Assembly (NCBI GenBank): GCA_038203935.1
Contig: JBBRDM010000003.1
Location: 1-64,000 of the forward strand
DNA length: 64,000 bases
Source of the DNA: JANXSG01 sp038203935
Lineage (GTDB): Bacteria; Armatimonadota; Chthonomonadetes; Chthonomonadales; Chthonomonadaceae
Direction of reading: 5' to 3'
Part shown: positions 1-9,688 of the stretch, one piece after another
Position numbering within the stretch: the first letter of the stretch is position 1
Layout of the letters: every line of letters begins with the position of its first letter
The notes under the pieces: generated by a model
What the model was told of the DNA's origin: nothing
Databases searched by the model: none
What the model saw: the letters and a program-made list of their open reading frames with translations, nothing else
Translations under genes and position numbers: made by a program

Positions 1-125
1 ATATTGGCTGAGTCGAACACCACGAGTTCTTATTTAAATTATTTTTCAGCACATTTAAATAGATCATGGTAGACAGGCTATGATGGGCTATCCGGTCTGG
101 TAATATTTTTTCCGTAAATGCCGGC

Positions 126-1109
126 TTAGTAATTCGCGAGCATACTTTGAAGTTGTTTATCCACCTTGAGAACGGCCTCGCTCGGTGCGGCAGCTTCTTT
201 GTTTCTATCGTAATAATCAATTTTCACTCCGCGTTCTTTCAAAACCTGTTTCCACATTATGGTGCCACTGTAGCCGTGCGTGAGTTCCAATGCACGAGGA
301 ACATCTGCTTGAGCGCGTTCTGCATCCTTCAGGTGGCCAGCCAGATAATGGACACGAATCGATTCCAGAATTTCAGGATAGACATTGCAGCCTTCGCCAA
401 TAACCCCGACTGCGCCCTGCTCCATGGCTCGGAGGAAGTAGTTTTCATTACCCGCAATGAGCGCAAAATTAGACGTACGGACAACTTCTGCAAGAGGTCC
501 AAAAATATGGTCGTCCGCAGTTGAGACTTTCATACCCGCAATTCGAGGCAGTTTTATCAGCCTTCGCAAAAGGGCAGGTGTCATCTGGTAGTCCTTTTCG
601 ATTCCGCCTGGCTGATAGATCACCAATGGAATCTTAGCGGCATCGTGAATAGTCTGGAAATATCTGAAAGAAGCGTCCTCTATTGACTCACCATTTCGAG
701 GAACGTAGGCCTCCGGCATTACATGAACCGCAGCATTTGCTCCAATCTTCTCTGCATGCAGTGTTAGCTCCACAGCCTGTGTCAGATATTTTTCAGCATC
801 AGGTTTGTGAGTGCGATCCTTATCACGCGTAGTCCATTCACCGCTGGAACCTATGAGCACGCCTATTTTACCATTCGCCGCCTTCACCACCGTCTCGCCA
901 AAATGTTTAGTTTCATCTACCGTGAATGTGAACATCTTACCCATGCCGCTTCGCGCGAATACGCTGCGCACGCATCGACGGGATATCAGCCATTCTATAA
1001 AAGACGCCGCACCAGTAAGATCGAGCGAACCATCTGAATGGACAGGGGTGAGCATCGGCGCAATTACTCCCTCCAAAAACGGCAGATTGTGTGAGGATTC
1101 AGTTGACAT
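126..1109 (-). CDS. DapA/N-acetylneuraminate lyase-family aldolase
   Basis: This is a TIM-barrel class I aldolase of the dihydrodipicolinate synthase/N-acetylneuraminate lyase family. The Schiff-base lysine lies in GMKVS (about residue 194) and the catalytic tyrosine in VIYQPGG (about 165). The segment that is normally GTTGE in DapA reads ARSGMGK (about 52-58), so true dihydrodipicolinate synthase activity is doubtful. A keto-acid or sugar-acid aldolase or dehydratase is more likely. I chose the ATG at 1109 because AAAGGA precedes it at good spacing and the conserved domain begins ten residues later. An upstream ATG at 1160 would add 17 unconserved residues with a poorly spaced ribosome site. 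The gene diverges from lepA. Family is sure, substrate unknown. Confidence 0.85.
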   Translation of the reverse strand: MSTESSHNLPFLEGVIAPMLTPVHSDGSLDLTGAASFIEWLISRRCVRSVFARSGMGKMFTFTVDETKHFGETVVKAANGKIGVLIGSSGEWTTRDKDRTHKPDAEKYLTQAVELTLHAEKIGANAAVHVMPEAYVPRNGESIEDASFRYFQTIHDAAKIPLVIYQPGGIEKDYQMTPALLRRLIKLPRIAGMKVSTADDHIFGPLAEVVRTSNFALIAGNENYFLRAMEQGAVGVIGEGCNVYPEILESIRVHYLAGHLKDAERAQADVPRALELTHGYSGTIMWKQVLKERGVKIDYYDRNKEAAAPSEAVLKVDKQLQSMLANY

Positions 1110-1257
1110 GAGAAGATCCTTTAAACGAAATGAATTTACATTTTCTTCATGAGAGGTCATATTTCCTTTACAATTGCACCAACGTCATCACCATGCCTTT
1201 CTTTGAACCTGCCTGCCGTATATGAATCAACGAAATCGGCTCTGCATTCATTCGATA

Positions 1258-1266
1258 TGCTATAAT
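1258..1266 (+). promoter_or_regulatory. Extended -10 promoter for lepA
   Basis: TGCTATAAT is a perfect extended -10 element. No good -35 is visible 17 bases upstream, which is usual for extended -10 promoters. Transcription would begin near 1273. This excludes the upstream in-frame ATG at 1265 and supports the lepA start at 1289. Confidence 0.6.
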
Positions 1267-1288
1267 GATCAGGGAGATTTGCCGCACA

Positions 1289-3088
1289 ATGAGCCAAAGC
1301 CACATCAGGAATTTTTGTATTATCGCACATGTCGATCATGGAAAGTCCACACTTGCTGATCGTCTTCTAGAATCAACGCATACTATCGCAGGCAGAGATA
1401 TGCAGGCTCAGCTTCTTGATACTATGGACATCGAGCGTGAACGCGGCATCACTATCAAGATGACCGCTGTCCGTCTCAACTATATCGCTAAAGACGGGCA
1501 GGAGTATCAGTTCAACCTGATCGATACACCGGGACATGTCGATTTTACCTACGAGGTCAGCAGGTCGCTCGCGGCGTGTGAAGGCGCATTGCTGGTTGTG
1601 GATGCGGCACAGGGCGTCGAAGCGCAGACTCTCGCAAATGTCAACCTCGCCTATCAAAACAATCTCGAACTGATACCGGTTATTAATAAGATCGATCTCC
1701 CCGCCGCTGACCCCGAGCGTGTGCGCGAAGAGATTGAGTCCGTGCTCACCCTGGATGCCTCTCATGCTATTTTAGCCAGCGCCAAAGCGGGAATCGGAAT
1801 TGCAGAAATCCTTGAGGCGATTGTAGATTATATTCCACCTCCGCATGGAAAACCGGACGCCCCACTTCGAGCGCTTGTGTTTGACAGCAAATTTGATCAG
1901 TATCTGGGAGTAGTCTGCTATGTGCGTGTGGTAGATGGCGCAATTCGGCCTGGCCAGAAGATTCGGTTCATGGCGACTGAGAAGGATTTCGATGTTGCTG
2001 AGGTAGGTACCTTTGCACCCGGCAGGCAGATTGGGGCAAGTATCGAAACGGGCGAGGTTGGATATGTCGCCTGCAGCATTAAAACAATCGGTGATGCGCG
2101 CGTAGGAGATACGATTACGGAGGCGGATCGTCCCGCTGCAGAACAGCTTCCGGGCTATCGAACTGCAAAGCCGATGGTTTTCTGCGGCCTCTATCCTGTG
2201 GATGGAGCGCAGTACTCCGACCTCCGGGAAGCGCTATCGAAACTACAGCTGAACGATGCGGCTCTTTCATTCGAACCAGAAACCTCCGCAGCGCTCGGTT
2301 TCGGGTTCCGCTGCGGATTCCTCGGTCTTCTCCATATGGAGATAGTGCAGGAGCGCCTGGAACGTGAATTCGATATCTCCATGATCGCAACATCTCCTTC
2401 TGTTATCTATAAAATATTTAAAACGGACGGCACCGTTGTTGAGATTGACAATCCCGCTCACCTGCCGTCACCCACCACTATAGACCACATGGAGGAGCCT
2501 TACGTGGATGCCACGGTGATGCTGCCGAGTATCTATGTGGGAACCATCATGGAGCTCTCTCGTGATCGGCGCGGTATTTTTGGAAAGATGGAGTACCCTG
2601 CGACGGACAGAGTGATGCTGCACTACAAACTCCCGCTCTCTGAAATACTGATGGATTTCTTCGATCAACTAAAATCACGGACGAAGGGCTACGCCTCATT
2701 CGACTATGAACTGAGCGACTATCAACACTCGAACCTGGTTAAAATCGACGTCATGCTTAACGGAGAGCCAGTGGATGCTCTCTCATTCATCACACATCGT
2801 GATAAGGCGCAGTCGCGCGGCAGGCTGTTTGTAGAGAAGCTGAAAGAGGTAGTTCCAAGGCAGCAGTACGAGGTGAGAATTCAGGCCGCCATCGGTGGAC
2901 GCGTCATCGCTGCCGAGACGGTGAAAGCATTCCGCAAGAACGTTATCGCGAAATGTTATGGCGGAGATATCTCGCGAAAGAGAAAACTGCTGGAGAAGCA
3001 AAAAGAGGGCAAGAAAAGAATGAAGCAGGTAGGCAGCATAGAAATTCCCCAGGAAGCCTTCCTCAGCGTTCTTAAGCTTGGAGATTAG
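1289..3088 (+). CDS. lepA: Elongation factor 4 (LepA) GTPase
   Basis: This is a ribosome-associated translational GTPase that acts on the elongating or assembling ribosome. G1 AHVDHGKS (13-20), G3 DTPGH (79-83) and G4 NKID (133-136) are intact. The EF-G-like domains and the LepA-specific C-terminal domain follow, rich in lysine near the end as in the family. At 599 residues it has the normal full length. The ATG at 1289 is preferred over the in-frame ATG at 1265: homology begins there (MSQSHIRNF), AGGGAG lies upstream, and the earlier ATG overlaps the promoter -10. It looks monocistronic. Confidence 0.98.
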   Translation: MSQSHIRNFCIIAHVDHGKSTLADRLLESTHTIAGRDMQAQLLDTMDIERERGITIKMTAVRLNYIAKDGQEYQFNLIDTPGHVDFTYEVSRSLAACEGALLVVDAAQGVEAQTLANVNLAYQNNLELIPVINKIDLPAADPERVREEIESVLTLDASHAILASAKAGIGIAEILEAIVDYIPPPHGKPDAPLRALVFDSKFDQYLGVVCYVRVVDGAIRPGQKIRFMATEKDFDVAEVGTFAPGRQIGASIETGEVGYVACSIKTIGDARVGDTITEADRPAAEQLPGYRTAKPMVFCGLYPVDGAQYSDLREALSKLQLNDAALSFEPETSAALGFGFRCGFLGLLHMEIVQERLEREFDISMIATSPSVIYKIFKTDGTVVEIDNPAHLPSPTTIDHMEEPYVDATVMLPSIYVGTIMELSRDRRGIFGKMEYPATDRVMLHYKLPLSEILMDFFDQLKSRTKGYASFDYELSDYQHSNLVKIDVMLNGEPVDALSFITHRDKAQSRGRLFVEKLKEVVPRQQYEVRIQAAIGGRVIAAETVKAFRKNVIAKCYGGDISRKRKLLEKQKEGKKRMKQVGSIEIPQEAFLSVLKLGD

Positions 3089-3150
3089 CACGAGGTTATT
3101 CCGTGCAGGCATTGAGATTTTAGTATTTACCGCAAAAAGGCGCAAAAATC

Positions 3151-3199
3151 ACAAAAAAATGAGCTGATAAATCTATCCGTAGATAGCTATCAGCTCATT
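3151..3199 (-). terminator. Intrinsic terminator between lepA and ankyrin gene
   Basis: A perfect 12-base inverted repeat (AATGAGCTGATA and TATCAGCTCATT) has an 18-base loop. Read on the minus strand, the hairpin is followed by a run of T, so it fits the end of the minus-strand ankyrin gene. The convergent lepA transcript also runs into it. Confidence 0.7.
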
Positions 3200-3355
3200 C
3201 TCACTATTCATGAGTATATTTTACGCGTTGGGAACTTATACCACTCTTATATACTGGTATTATTGCCATACGTCACTAAAATCCACGGTTCCAGTACAGA
3301 ATAGTTTGATTCGCAGCCAGATGGCAGAAAATAAACAGCAGCTATTCGATTTAAG

Positions 3356-4435
3356 CTATGATCTCCAAGTCATCATCCCAGTATCGTTTCGAGCCATTTT
3401 TACGATACTGAGATGCCCTTCCACTTCAAGATAGTACCCATATCTGCCGTGTTTGAAATTCCACTCGGTGTAGACTATCCACCCTTCGCGGTATGTCCCT
3501 GAAACTGTTCGTACATGAGTGCCTACTGGATACAAAGGGGGTGGAGAAGTTCCCCCGGTTTCCTGAAGTTCCTTATCGGCTATTGCCTGCCTAAGCAGGT
3601 TAGCTACGTCTCTAAGGCAGCGATTCCTGGCAAATTCTAGAAGCGTCTTTTTCTCAGCGAAATATTCAGTGTCTGGATTGGCGCCTCGATCCAGCAGCGT
3701 CTTAACAATATCTGCGCGACCACGATGAACTGCATGTACTATGAGGCTCGGATTGCTCCAATGCGAGCCTGCATCCAAAAGAGTCTCAACCATTTCCAGA
3801 TCTCCGCGTGTTATAGCCCAGGACAGAGCGGTGCTTTCCAAATCATTGAGTGCATGAATGTCCGCACCGCCCTCAATAAGGGCGCGAAGAACTGCAGCGT
3901 TTCCTTCATGATCAGATGCCCACATCAATGCCGTTTCTGTATCATTATCGCGATGATTAGGATTTGCACCTGCTCTAAGCAGTTCCTCAACCATTTCCAA
4001 ACGATCTCTACTAGCTGCACGAATCAAGGCGGTGCAGCCAGCAAAGTCGGTGGCATCGACGGGGACTCCCTGCTTTAACAACCAACGTATTACTTCCAAT
4101 AGCCCTTGTTCAGCGGCCCGTATGAACATCCCACCGATCTGATCTTGATTTTCTTTCTCAAGCTGGTAACCGCGTTCCAGCAAAAGCCTGAAAACGCCTA
4201 GACTTCTATGCTCGACTGCCATCACGAAAGGTGCCTCACTGCCTTCATGGTTGAGTTACATGTCGGCGCCTGCGTCCAGGAGAACTCGCGCGGCGTCAAC
4301 ATGATCACCCTGCGCAGCTTCCAGAAGCGGTGTTGCAAACTCTTCTGATTCAGCAGCGTTTGGATCGCCTCCTGCCTCCAATAACAATCGAATGGTTTCT
4401 ACATCTCCGATAGAAGCTGCTTCTGAAATAGTCAA
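3356..4435 (-). pseudogene. Ankyrin-repeat protein gene broken by an in-frame stop
   Basis: The frame encodes about six to eight ankyrin repeats (units such as TALIRAA and LLRAGANPN) and a small C-terminal beta-rich domain of about 65 residues (FKHGRYGYYLEVEG). Reading upstream of the longest open part (from the GTG at 4225), the same frame continues through two more good ankyrin repeats to a TTG at 4435 with AAAGGA eight bases before it. A single TAA at 4256-4258 interrupts it, just after LLDAGADM. Without that stop the protein would be about 359 residues. So the gene is either recently inactivated, translated as a short 59-residue piece plus a restart at 4225/4222, or affected by a base-call error. 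Ankyrin proteins mediate protein-protein contacts; the target is unknown. Confidence 0.75.
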
Positions 4436-4598
4436 AAAATAATCCTTTCAACGATAGGTTAAGATGCATTCCGCATCTATATCGTTCTAAAAGGAGCATT
4501 GTAAAAAGAGAATCAGCTGCTCACCATAATAAATGTATCATAAATGATCAGGGATGAGGGTATAAAACTCGAACCTATTCGAAGTCCTTGCTGACTCT

Positions 4599-5032
4599 TT
4601 ATTTCAAGACGATTAATGTTTTATTGTGAGTTTGAGAATCGGATATCCAGTGATCATTCGAAGTCAGACGCTCATATTGAAGAAGAGGATAGTGTCCGAA
4701 ATTAAGTATCAGCCCAAGCTTGAGACCAGTCGCCTTCATGTAGTTGAGCGTCTAAGCGCGATGTTGAGCTGAAATTTTCTCCAGAGCTTTCAATTCAAGA
4801 ATAATTCATCCATAACATACGAAATCTGCCTCGTAAACTGGTTGAGACCGATTCCCTTATAGTTAACGGGCAAACGCTGGAATAATTTGAAATTGATCCC
4901 TCTTTTATTAAATTCAATTTCAAGACATTCCTGATAGACAGCTTCGAGAAAACCGCTGCCCATGGATTTGTAACCCTCAAAGCAGGCCCACATAATCTCG
5001 AAGCTCTCTTCTTTGTATATTACATCAGACAT
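4599..5032 (-). pseudogene. GxxExxY-family protein gene, frameshifted
   Basis: The first 60 or so codons match the GxxExxY family, with the namesake motif in GFLEAVYQECL. After LNQF the reading frame is lost. One base over, the DNA reads YEADFVCYG, stop, IILELKALEKISAQHRA, stop, then NYMKATGLKLGLILNFG, which is the conserved second half of the family. Adding back one T in the T-run restores the frame, but two further in-frame stops remain, so this is a real pseudogene and not a single sequencing slip. GxxExxY proteins are small proteins of unknown function. The frame ends at 4599. It sits beside the broken ankyrin gene and an inverted-repeat element. Confidence 0.8.
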
Positions 5033-5057
5033 TATGACAGCTTCCTTTCAGACTTTT

Positions 5058-5227
5058 GTCCACGAAATACACGAAATAACACGAAAAAGGATGTATTCAA
5101 CTATCCAATTATAGTACTCTACATCAACTGCTCAAAACGGAATCAGAGAAATATAAAATCAGAGAAAGAATTTTCCCGTATTATGTATTTGCATTTTTTT
5201 TCGTGTTATTTTGAGTATTTCGTGGAC
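5058..5227. repeat. Short element with 31-base inverted ends (MITE-like)
   Basis: The left arm (from 5058) and right arm (to 5227) are imperfect inverted repeats of about 31 bases, with two mismatches by my alignment. The arm itself contains the sub-repeat ACGAAATA/ACACGAAA. The core of about 110 bases is AT-rich and has no convincing gene. Size and layout resemble a non-autonomous mobile element. It fills most of the 305-base gap between the GxxExxY pseudogene and proA, in which I see no gene. Confidence 0.55.
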
Positions 5228-5337
5228 AATGAATTTATACATTATCATACTGGGGATTGTAATAGTGGAGAGGGATTGCTTAAGAAAAGAGATATTGGCA
5301 GAGAAGTTGGTGCTGGCAATCTGAGCCAGCCACCAAA

Positions 5338-6588
5338 TCAAACGCGAATCTGACCGTTTCCTCGGATAATAGATTTGTAGGTAGTGAGTTCGGTGAGTCC
5401 GATGGGGCCGCGTGCGTGGAGTTTCTGTGTGCTGATCCCGACCTCAGCGCCCAGGCCGAATTCGAAACCGTCAGTGAAACGGGTAGAGGCGTTCACGTAG
5501 ACACAGGCGGAGTCGACCTCCTGCGTGAACCTTTCAGAAGCGGCGTAACTTTCCGTGACAATTGTCTCGGAGTGACTGGAGCCAAATTGTGCAATGTGAT
5601 CCATTGCCTCATCGATCGAATCGACTAACTTAACAGCCAGGATCATGGCGAGGTACTCGGTCTCCCAATCTTCCTCAGTGGCAGGTACAGCAGCCGGATA
5701 TAGTTCACGGGTGCGCTCACATCCTCGAATCTCAACTCCGGCGTCTGCCAGACGCGTGAGCAGTTTGGGCAGTAAGTCAGCAGCTTTGGAACTGTGTACC
5801 AGCAGTGTCTCCATTGCATTGCAGGTAGAGGGGCGCGAGACTTTCGCATTGAATGATATCTCTTCCGCCATCGTCAGGTCGGCAGTATCATCCACGTAAG
5901 TATGGCAGTTGCCTCCCAACGAAGTAAGCACCGGCATTTTGGCATTCGCAAGGACGGTCTTTTTCAGACTCTCTCCTCCTCGCGGCATCAGCAGATCGAC
6001 AAGGCCTTCCGCCTGCATCAAGGTCAGCGCAGCTTCTCTGTCAGTCGATTCAATGAGCTGAACGCTGTTTTCCGGCAGTCCCTCTTGCTCACCGACGGAA
6101 CTCAGAATTTTCGCAAGCTTCGTGTTCGAGTGAATAGCTTCCGACCCGCCACGCAAAATCACAGCATTCCCCGATTTGATGCAGAGGCCCGCAGCATCGG
6201 CAGTCACATTCGGGCGGCTCTCGTAGATAATTCCAATCACTCCGAACGGCACACGCACGCGCTGAATTTCGAGACCGTTTGGACGGCGGGTTCCATCCAT
6301 AATCTTACCGACAGGATCAGGAAGGGCTGCAATCTGCCGTAGTCCTTCTGCCATCGCTGCAATCCGTTTTTCGTTCAGCGCCAGCCTGTCGAGCAGCGCA
6401 CCAGAAAGTCCGCGTTCTTTGCCCGCTGTCAGATCAAGGCAGTTCGCGGTAATTATCTCATCCTGACGAGCGATAACCGCATCAGCCATGGCGAGCAATG
6501 CGCGGTTTTTCGTATCCGTGCTCAGCGCCGCTAGTTTTCGTGAAGCTTTTTTAGCTTTTCGAGCCTGCTCCATTACCAGTTCATTCAC
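5338..6588 (-). CDS. proA: Gamma-glutamyl phosphate reductase
   Basis: This enzyme reduces gamma-glutamyl phosphate to glutamate-5-semialdehyde with NADPH, the second step of proline synthesis. It has the aldehyde-dehydrogenase fold. The catalytic cysteine is C256 in RPSTCNAME, and the family C-terminal motif GLGAEVGIST is present. The start is a GTG at 6588 (VNELVMEQ) with GGGAG seven bases upstream. This gives 416 residues, the family norm; upstream in-frame codons overlap the preceding gene and are not conserved. It lies 13 bases after the stop of the DUF6785 gene, so the two are probably cotranscribed. proB is not in the window. Confidence 0.97.
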   Translation of the reverse strand: MNELVMEQARKAKKASRKLAALSTDTKNRALLAMADAVIARQDEIITANCLDLTAGKERGLSGALLDRLALNEKRIAAMAEGLRQIAALPDPVGKIMDGTRRPNGLEIQRVRVPFGVIGIIYESRPNVTADAAGLCIKSGNAVILRGGSEAIHSNTKLAKILSSVGEQEGLPENSVQLIESTDREAALTLMQAEGLVDLLMPRGGESLKKTVLANAKMPVLTSLGGNCHTYVDDTADLTMAEEISFNAKVSRPSTCNAMETLLVHSSKAADLLPKLLTRLADAGVEIRGCERTRELYPAAVPATEEDWETEYLAMILAVKLVDSIDEAMDHIAQFGSSHSETIVTESYAASERFTQEVDSACVYVNASTRFTDGFEFGLGAEVGISTQKLHARGPIGLTELTTYKSIIRGNGQIRV

Positions 6589-6601
6589 TATTCTGCTCCC
6601 A

Positions 6602-8617
6602 CTATTGATCCCAACCCAGCCGCCCATTAATCGAAATGCTGTAGGTCGCCTGCCTGTAGTACATTGAGTAGACTGCCCAGATTGTCTCCGCGCAGAACTC
6701 TGCAAGTATTATACCCAATGCAACCTGGTGCAGCTTATCATACCCTTTCAAACCGTAGTATCGTTCCACAAAAATCTTTATTAATAGGACGATCACCAGC
6801 CCAAACCAGAAGTAGTCCAGCCCAAAATTCATAGCCAGTGCATATCCCATGGGATGCAGCGGAAAAGAGGGAACACGGAATCGGATAAAATCGAGCAGAA
6901 GAACGAAGGCAAATCCGAGAACTACAAAAAGGATAGCCACTGGATTAGGCGGGTGGTGTGCCTCAATAAGCTGGGCAACGACGCCGGCAGCGTCACCGCC
7001 TTGATTCTTGGCTGCGAACCGGTACCCATTGTAGATGTAGGTGCAGTGCCCTAGCACGCTTCCAATGATAGTCGCAACCAGGATAGCAAGGAAGAGTGCG
7101 CGCTGGTTCAGACGGGCGGAATCTCCCATCTTCATCGCTTCCAACTGATGCGGCATGGGATGTGTGCGGTGTATGCGATTCATAAAGAAGAAAGTGGTGA
7201 CGACTCGGCTGACAGCGCTGGTAGAAAGCGACTGCGTACCCATAAAGTCAACCAGTATCTGGTTAGGCCCCATAAATGCCATCTCATGCGACGGCGCTCC
7301 GATCTGTGCGCGCATTCTCGTGAGAGCGACACTGAAAGCCAGGAAGAGCAGAGTTTCTAATCCAACCATCCAGAGCGGTATTCCTATGAACAGGCCGATG
7401 GCAGCTATTCCAATGAGGCTTAAGATCAGGCCGGAAAACGCGAAACGGTGCGGCACGCCAAGACTATCGTCTGACTTGCCAGATCTTATCTGATGCCACA
7501 CATTTTTCAGGTAGTGTCTGGCTACCCACGCCGCAGTAACAAATAGGGCTAAAAATGCACCCCATGACTGTTCACTGAAATAGGGCGGTCCGGGAACCAG
7601 CCCGCCTCCGCCAAATACGCCCGCACTTTCGGTGTAGCCGATGGCGTAGGTGAATATCTGTAAAAATTTACGGAAAAAGAAAAAGAAGATGCATGAAAAC
7701 AGCAGATCGGTTGGCATGAAAAACCCGATAACTGCCATATAGGGGAAAATACCAATAGGTGTCCATCCAATAGCATTTAGTGGAGGGGACGGGAAAAGAA
7801 GTACCAGATCACCAATGAAACGCACATTCAGCAGCGGTATGCTCGGATAGAGAAAATGAAAGCCATTGATCATATCTATCACAAACATGGCTATGAACGG
7901 GACAATGAAAAATTTACTCTTCCAGACTTTTGTGTCTCCGGCTCCTGCCTGAACAATCGCCATGGGAAGCTGAATAATAGGGAATGCTAGTTTCTCTCTG
8001 TTTGTCCACTCATCACGCATTAGGCTGTTGATACAAAGCATAGCCAGGCATACAAGGGTTACAAACACAGTCCAGGAGAAGATGTACGGCCACCAGAGAT
8101 GCAGGTGCGAAAGAAAATAGGGGAATCGAAAACCACCGTTTTTATAATCGATGAATTTTGCGGCATCTTGCGGCTGAATGAAAAACCATTTGTTTGAGTA
8201 GGGGTTGATATAGGTATTGAAATGTGTATCGGCGTCAGTAAACAACGCATACGAGTGAATGTAGGGGTTGATCTCAGTCATCCACTCAGACCCGATAGCG
8301 GCAATCACGGTTTGCATACTATAAAAAATTATGAGCTCACCCTGATTCAATGCATACCTGGGTGCGAATCTACGTACAAAAAGATTGGCTACCGCTACAA
8401 TCAGCGTTAACACGACGGGAGGCACCATCAAAGAAAAGATTACATCGACCAGCTGGTCTGCACACCAATATGCGTTGATCGGAGCGAATAGGAGAGCAAT
8501 GACGATCACTCGGAGACTGAACCAGGATTTGCGAGTAGTTCCAGATCGGGCAGATGCTTCCAGCGTGGAATCTGAACCGGCGGATCCAATTTCATTTAAT
8601 GGCGCGCTGGATTGCAA
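6602..8617 (-). CDS. DUF6785-type polytopic membrane protein
   Basis: This is a 671-residue integral membrane protein with about a dozen hydrophobic segments. The N-terminal tail (1-30) is polar and Ser/Thr-rich. Two features recall the DUF6785/DUF6784 family known from Armatimonadota and Planctomycetes: NQGELIIFYSMQTVIAAIG after the first two helices, and REKLAFPIIQLP. Their function is not established; a transporter-like role is plausible. The start is TTG at 8617 with a strong GGAGGAGAG site. The domain assignment is from memory of the family pattern. proA follows 13 bases later. Confidence 0.75.
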   Translation of the reverse strand: MQSSAPLNEIGSAGSDSTLEASARSGTTRKSWFSLRVIVIALLFAPINAYWCADQLVDVIFSLMVPPVVLTLIVAVANLFVRRFAPRYALNQGELIIFYSMQTVIAAIGSEWMTEINPYIHSYALFTDADTHFNTYINPYSNKWFFIQPQDAAKFIDYKNGGFRFPYFLSHLHLWWPYIFSWTVFVTLVCLAMLCINSLMRDEWTNREKLAFPIIQLPMAIVQAGAGDTKVWKSKFFIVPFIAMFVIDMINGFHFLYPSIPLLNVRFIGDLVLLFPSPPLNAIGWTPIGIFPYMAVIGFFMPTDLLFSCIFFFFFRKFLQIFTYAIGYTESAGVFGGGGLVPGPPYFSEQSWGAFLALFVTAAWVARHYLKNVWHQIRSGKSDDSLGVPHRFAFSGLILSLIGIAAIGLFIGIPLWMVGLETLLFLAFSVALTRMRAQIGAPSHEMAFMGPNQILVDFMGTQSLSTSAVSRVVTTFFFMNRIHRTHPMPHQLEAMKMGDSARLNQRALFLAILVATIIGSVLGHCTYIYNGYRFAAKNQGGDAAGVVAQLIEAHHPPNPVAILFVVLGFAFVLLLDFIRFRVPSFPLHPMGYALAMNFGLDYFWFGLVIVLLIKIFVERYYGLKGYDKLHQVALGIILAEFCAETIWAVYSMYYRQATYSISINGRLGWDQ

Positions 8618-8693
8618 AAAACTCTCCTCCAGAATGTTTTAAGATGGACATCTCAAACGAAACACACATTTCAATAAAGTATATTCAGCAGCT

Positions 8694-8733
8694 AAACAAA
8701 AAATCCCTGCTGATGTCTGATATTCAGCAGGGA
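8694..8733 (-). terminator. Intrinsic terminator after the 214-residue protein gene
   Basis: A 10-base perfect stem (TCCCTGCTGA/TCAGCAGGGA) is followed on the minus strand by seven T. It ends the minus-strand gene at 8777-9421 and separates it from the DUF6785 gene. Confidence 0.8.
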
Positions 8734-8776
8734 GACAGAGATAAAATGCATGCGGCAGCAACGTGGTGCAATGGGA

Positions 8777-9421
8777 CTACTCTGCTTTCGGAGGAGCTGA
8801 TTGTGTATCGCCTCCAGGCTCCAAAGTAGGGGCAGCTGGTATCGGAGCTGTGGAATCGTCCAGAGAAGAGGGACTTTGAACTGCCTCATGAGTTCTCTTC
8901 CGACGTGACCTTCGATGCGTTCTGGCAGGAGGAGCTGCTTTTTTAACCGTGTCAGAATCACTTATTGAAACTTCCGGACGCGATGACTTATCAGACTCAT
9001 CCGAGCTGTCTCTGTTTTTATCTTCGGAATTATCATCGATTGTATCAGGTTTTTGTACTGCTGAATCTTCGTCCTTAGATTTCTCTACTGGATCGATACT
9101 CGGCATCGGAATATTTTTGTGTGTGCTTTCAGATATCGTGGGCGGTGGAATCGAGTTATGTGGCTGCAGATTCGCCTGTGAAGGCTGAGTTTCAGGCGTG
9201 ATTATTCTTGCCGCCTGGGATGGTTCAGCATTCTGGGCGCTCTCCTGCCTGGAGTTGTCCGGCGTGCGGGCTGTTGGGATAAGACGGGCTAAAAGTACAA
9301 ATCCAACAAAAAAACTTGCGCCGCCTAATGCCAGCCAGATTAACAGTCCCTTGATTAAGGAGCCACGATGAACGGCATTATGTATAGTTGCTTTCCTTTT
9401 CCGATTTTGTAACCGCCGCAT
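8777..9421 (-). CDS. Single-pass membrane protein with disordered tail
   Basis: Not recognised. The 214 residues begin with a basic cytoplasmic stub (MRRLQNRKRK) and one hydrophobic segment (about 22-46). About 165 residues of low complexity rich in P, S, D, E and T follow, with a basic patch RTHRRSRRKR near 165-177. This looks like an anchored, extracytoplasmic or linker-type disordered protein. GGGGGA lies just before the ATG. It has its own terminator, so it is transcribed as a single gene. Confidence 0.65.
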   Translation of the reverse strand: MRRLQNRKRKATIHNAVHRGSLIKGLLIWLALGGASFFVGFVLLARLIPTARTPDNSRQESAQNAEPSQAARIITPETQPSQANLQPHNSIPPPTISESTHKNIPMPSIDPVEKSKDEDSAVQKPDTIDDNSEDKNRDSSDESDKSSRPEVSISDSDTVKKAAPPARTHRRSRRKRTHEAVQSPSSLDDSTAPIPAAPTLEPGGDTQSAPPKAE

Positions 9422-9513
9422 TAATTTTCCCCCAAAGTAAATCTTATTCCAAGTCTACCAAATTGCATTTTCTTTGTCAAGTAACATCCGCGCTATTGCT
9501 CGCTTAAACATTA

Positions 9514-9519
9514 TATAAT
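9514..9519 (+). promoter_or_regulatory. Possible -10 box upstream of pabA
   Basis: A perfect TATAAT lies in the gap before pabA. No convincing -35 is seen. Initiation would fall near 9526, right at the ATG of a 44-codon open frame (9527-9661) that ends 27 bases before pabA. That frame has no ribosome site and is not called as a gene. Confidence 0.35.
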
Positions 9520-9688
9520 GGCGAACATGGATAACGAAAATACTCACAATCTAATAGGAAAGTTTCGTAATTTAAAAGCACTTAATGGATATTCCAGCGT
9601 ATGTGCAGCAATTGGCTGTTGGGGTAACGATTATCAATGGAATATGGTATATAATTTCTAATCCATTTATTTCCTCACGAGGCACATT

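Noticed and set aside
9527..9661. 44-codon open frame just before pabA, considered as a trp-type leader peptide
   Set aside because: No tandem Trp codons, no ribosome site and no attenuator hairpin follow; left as a note only.
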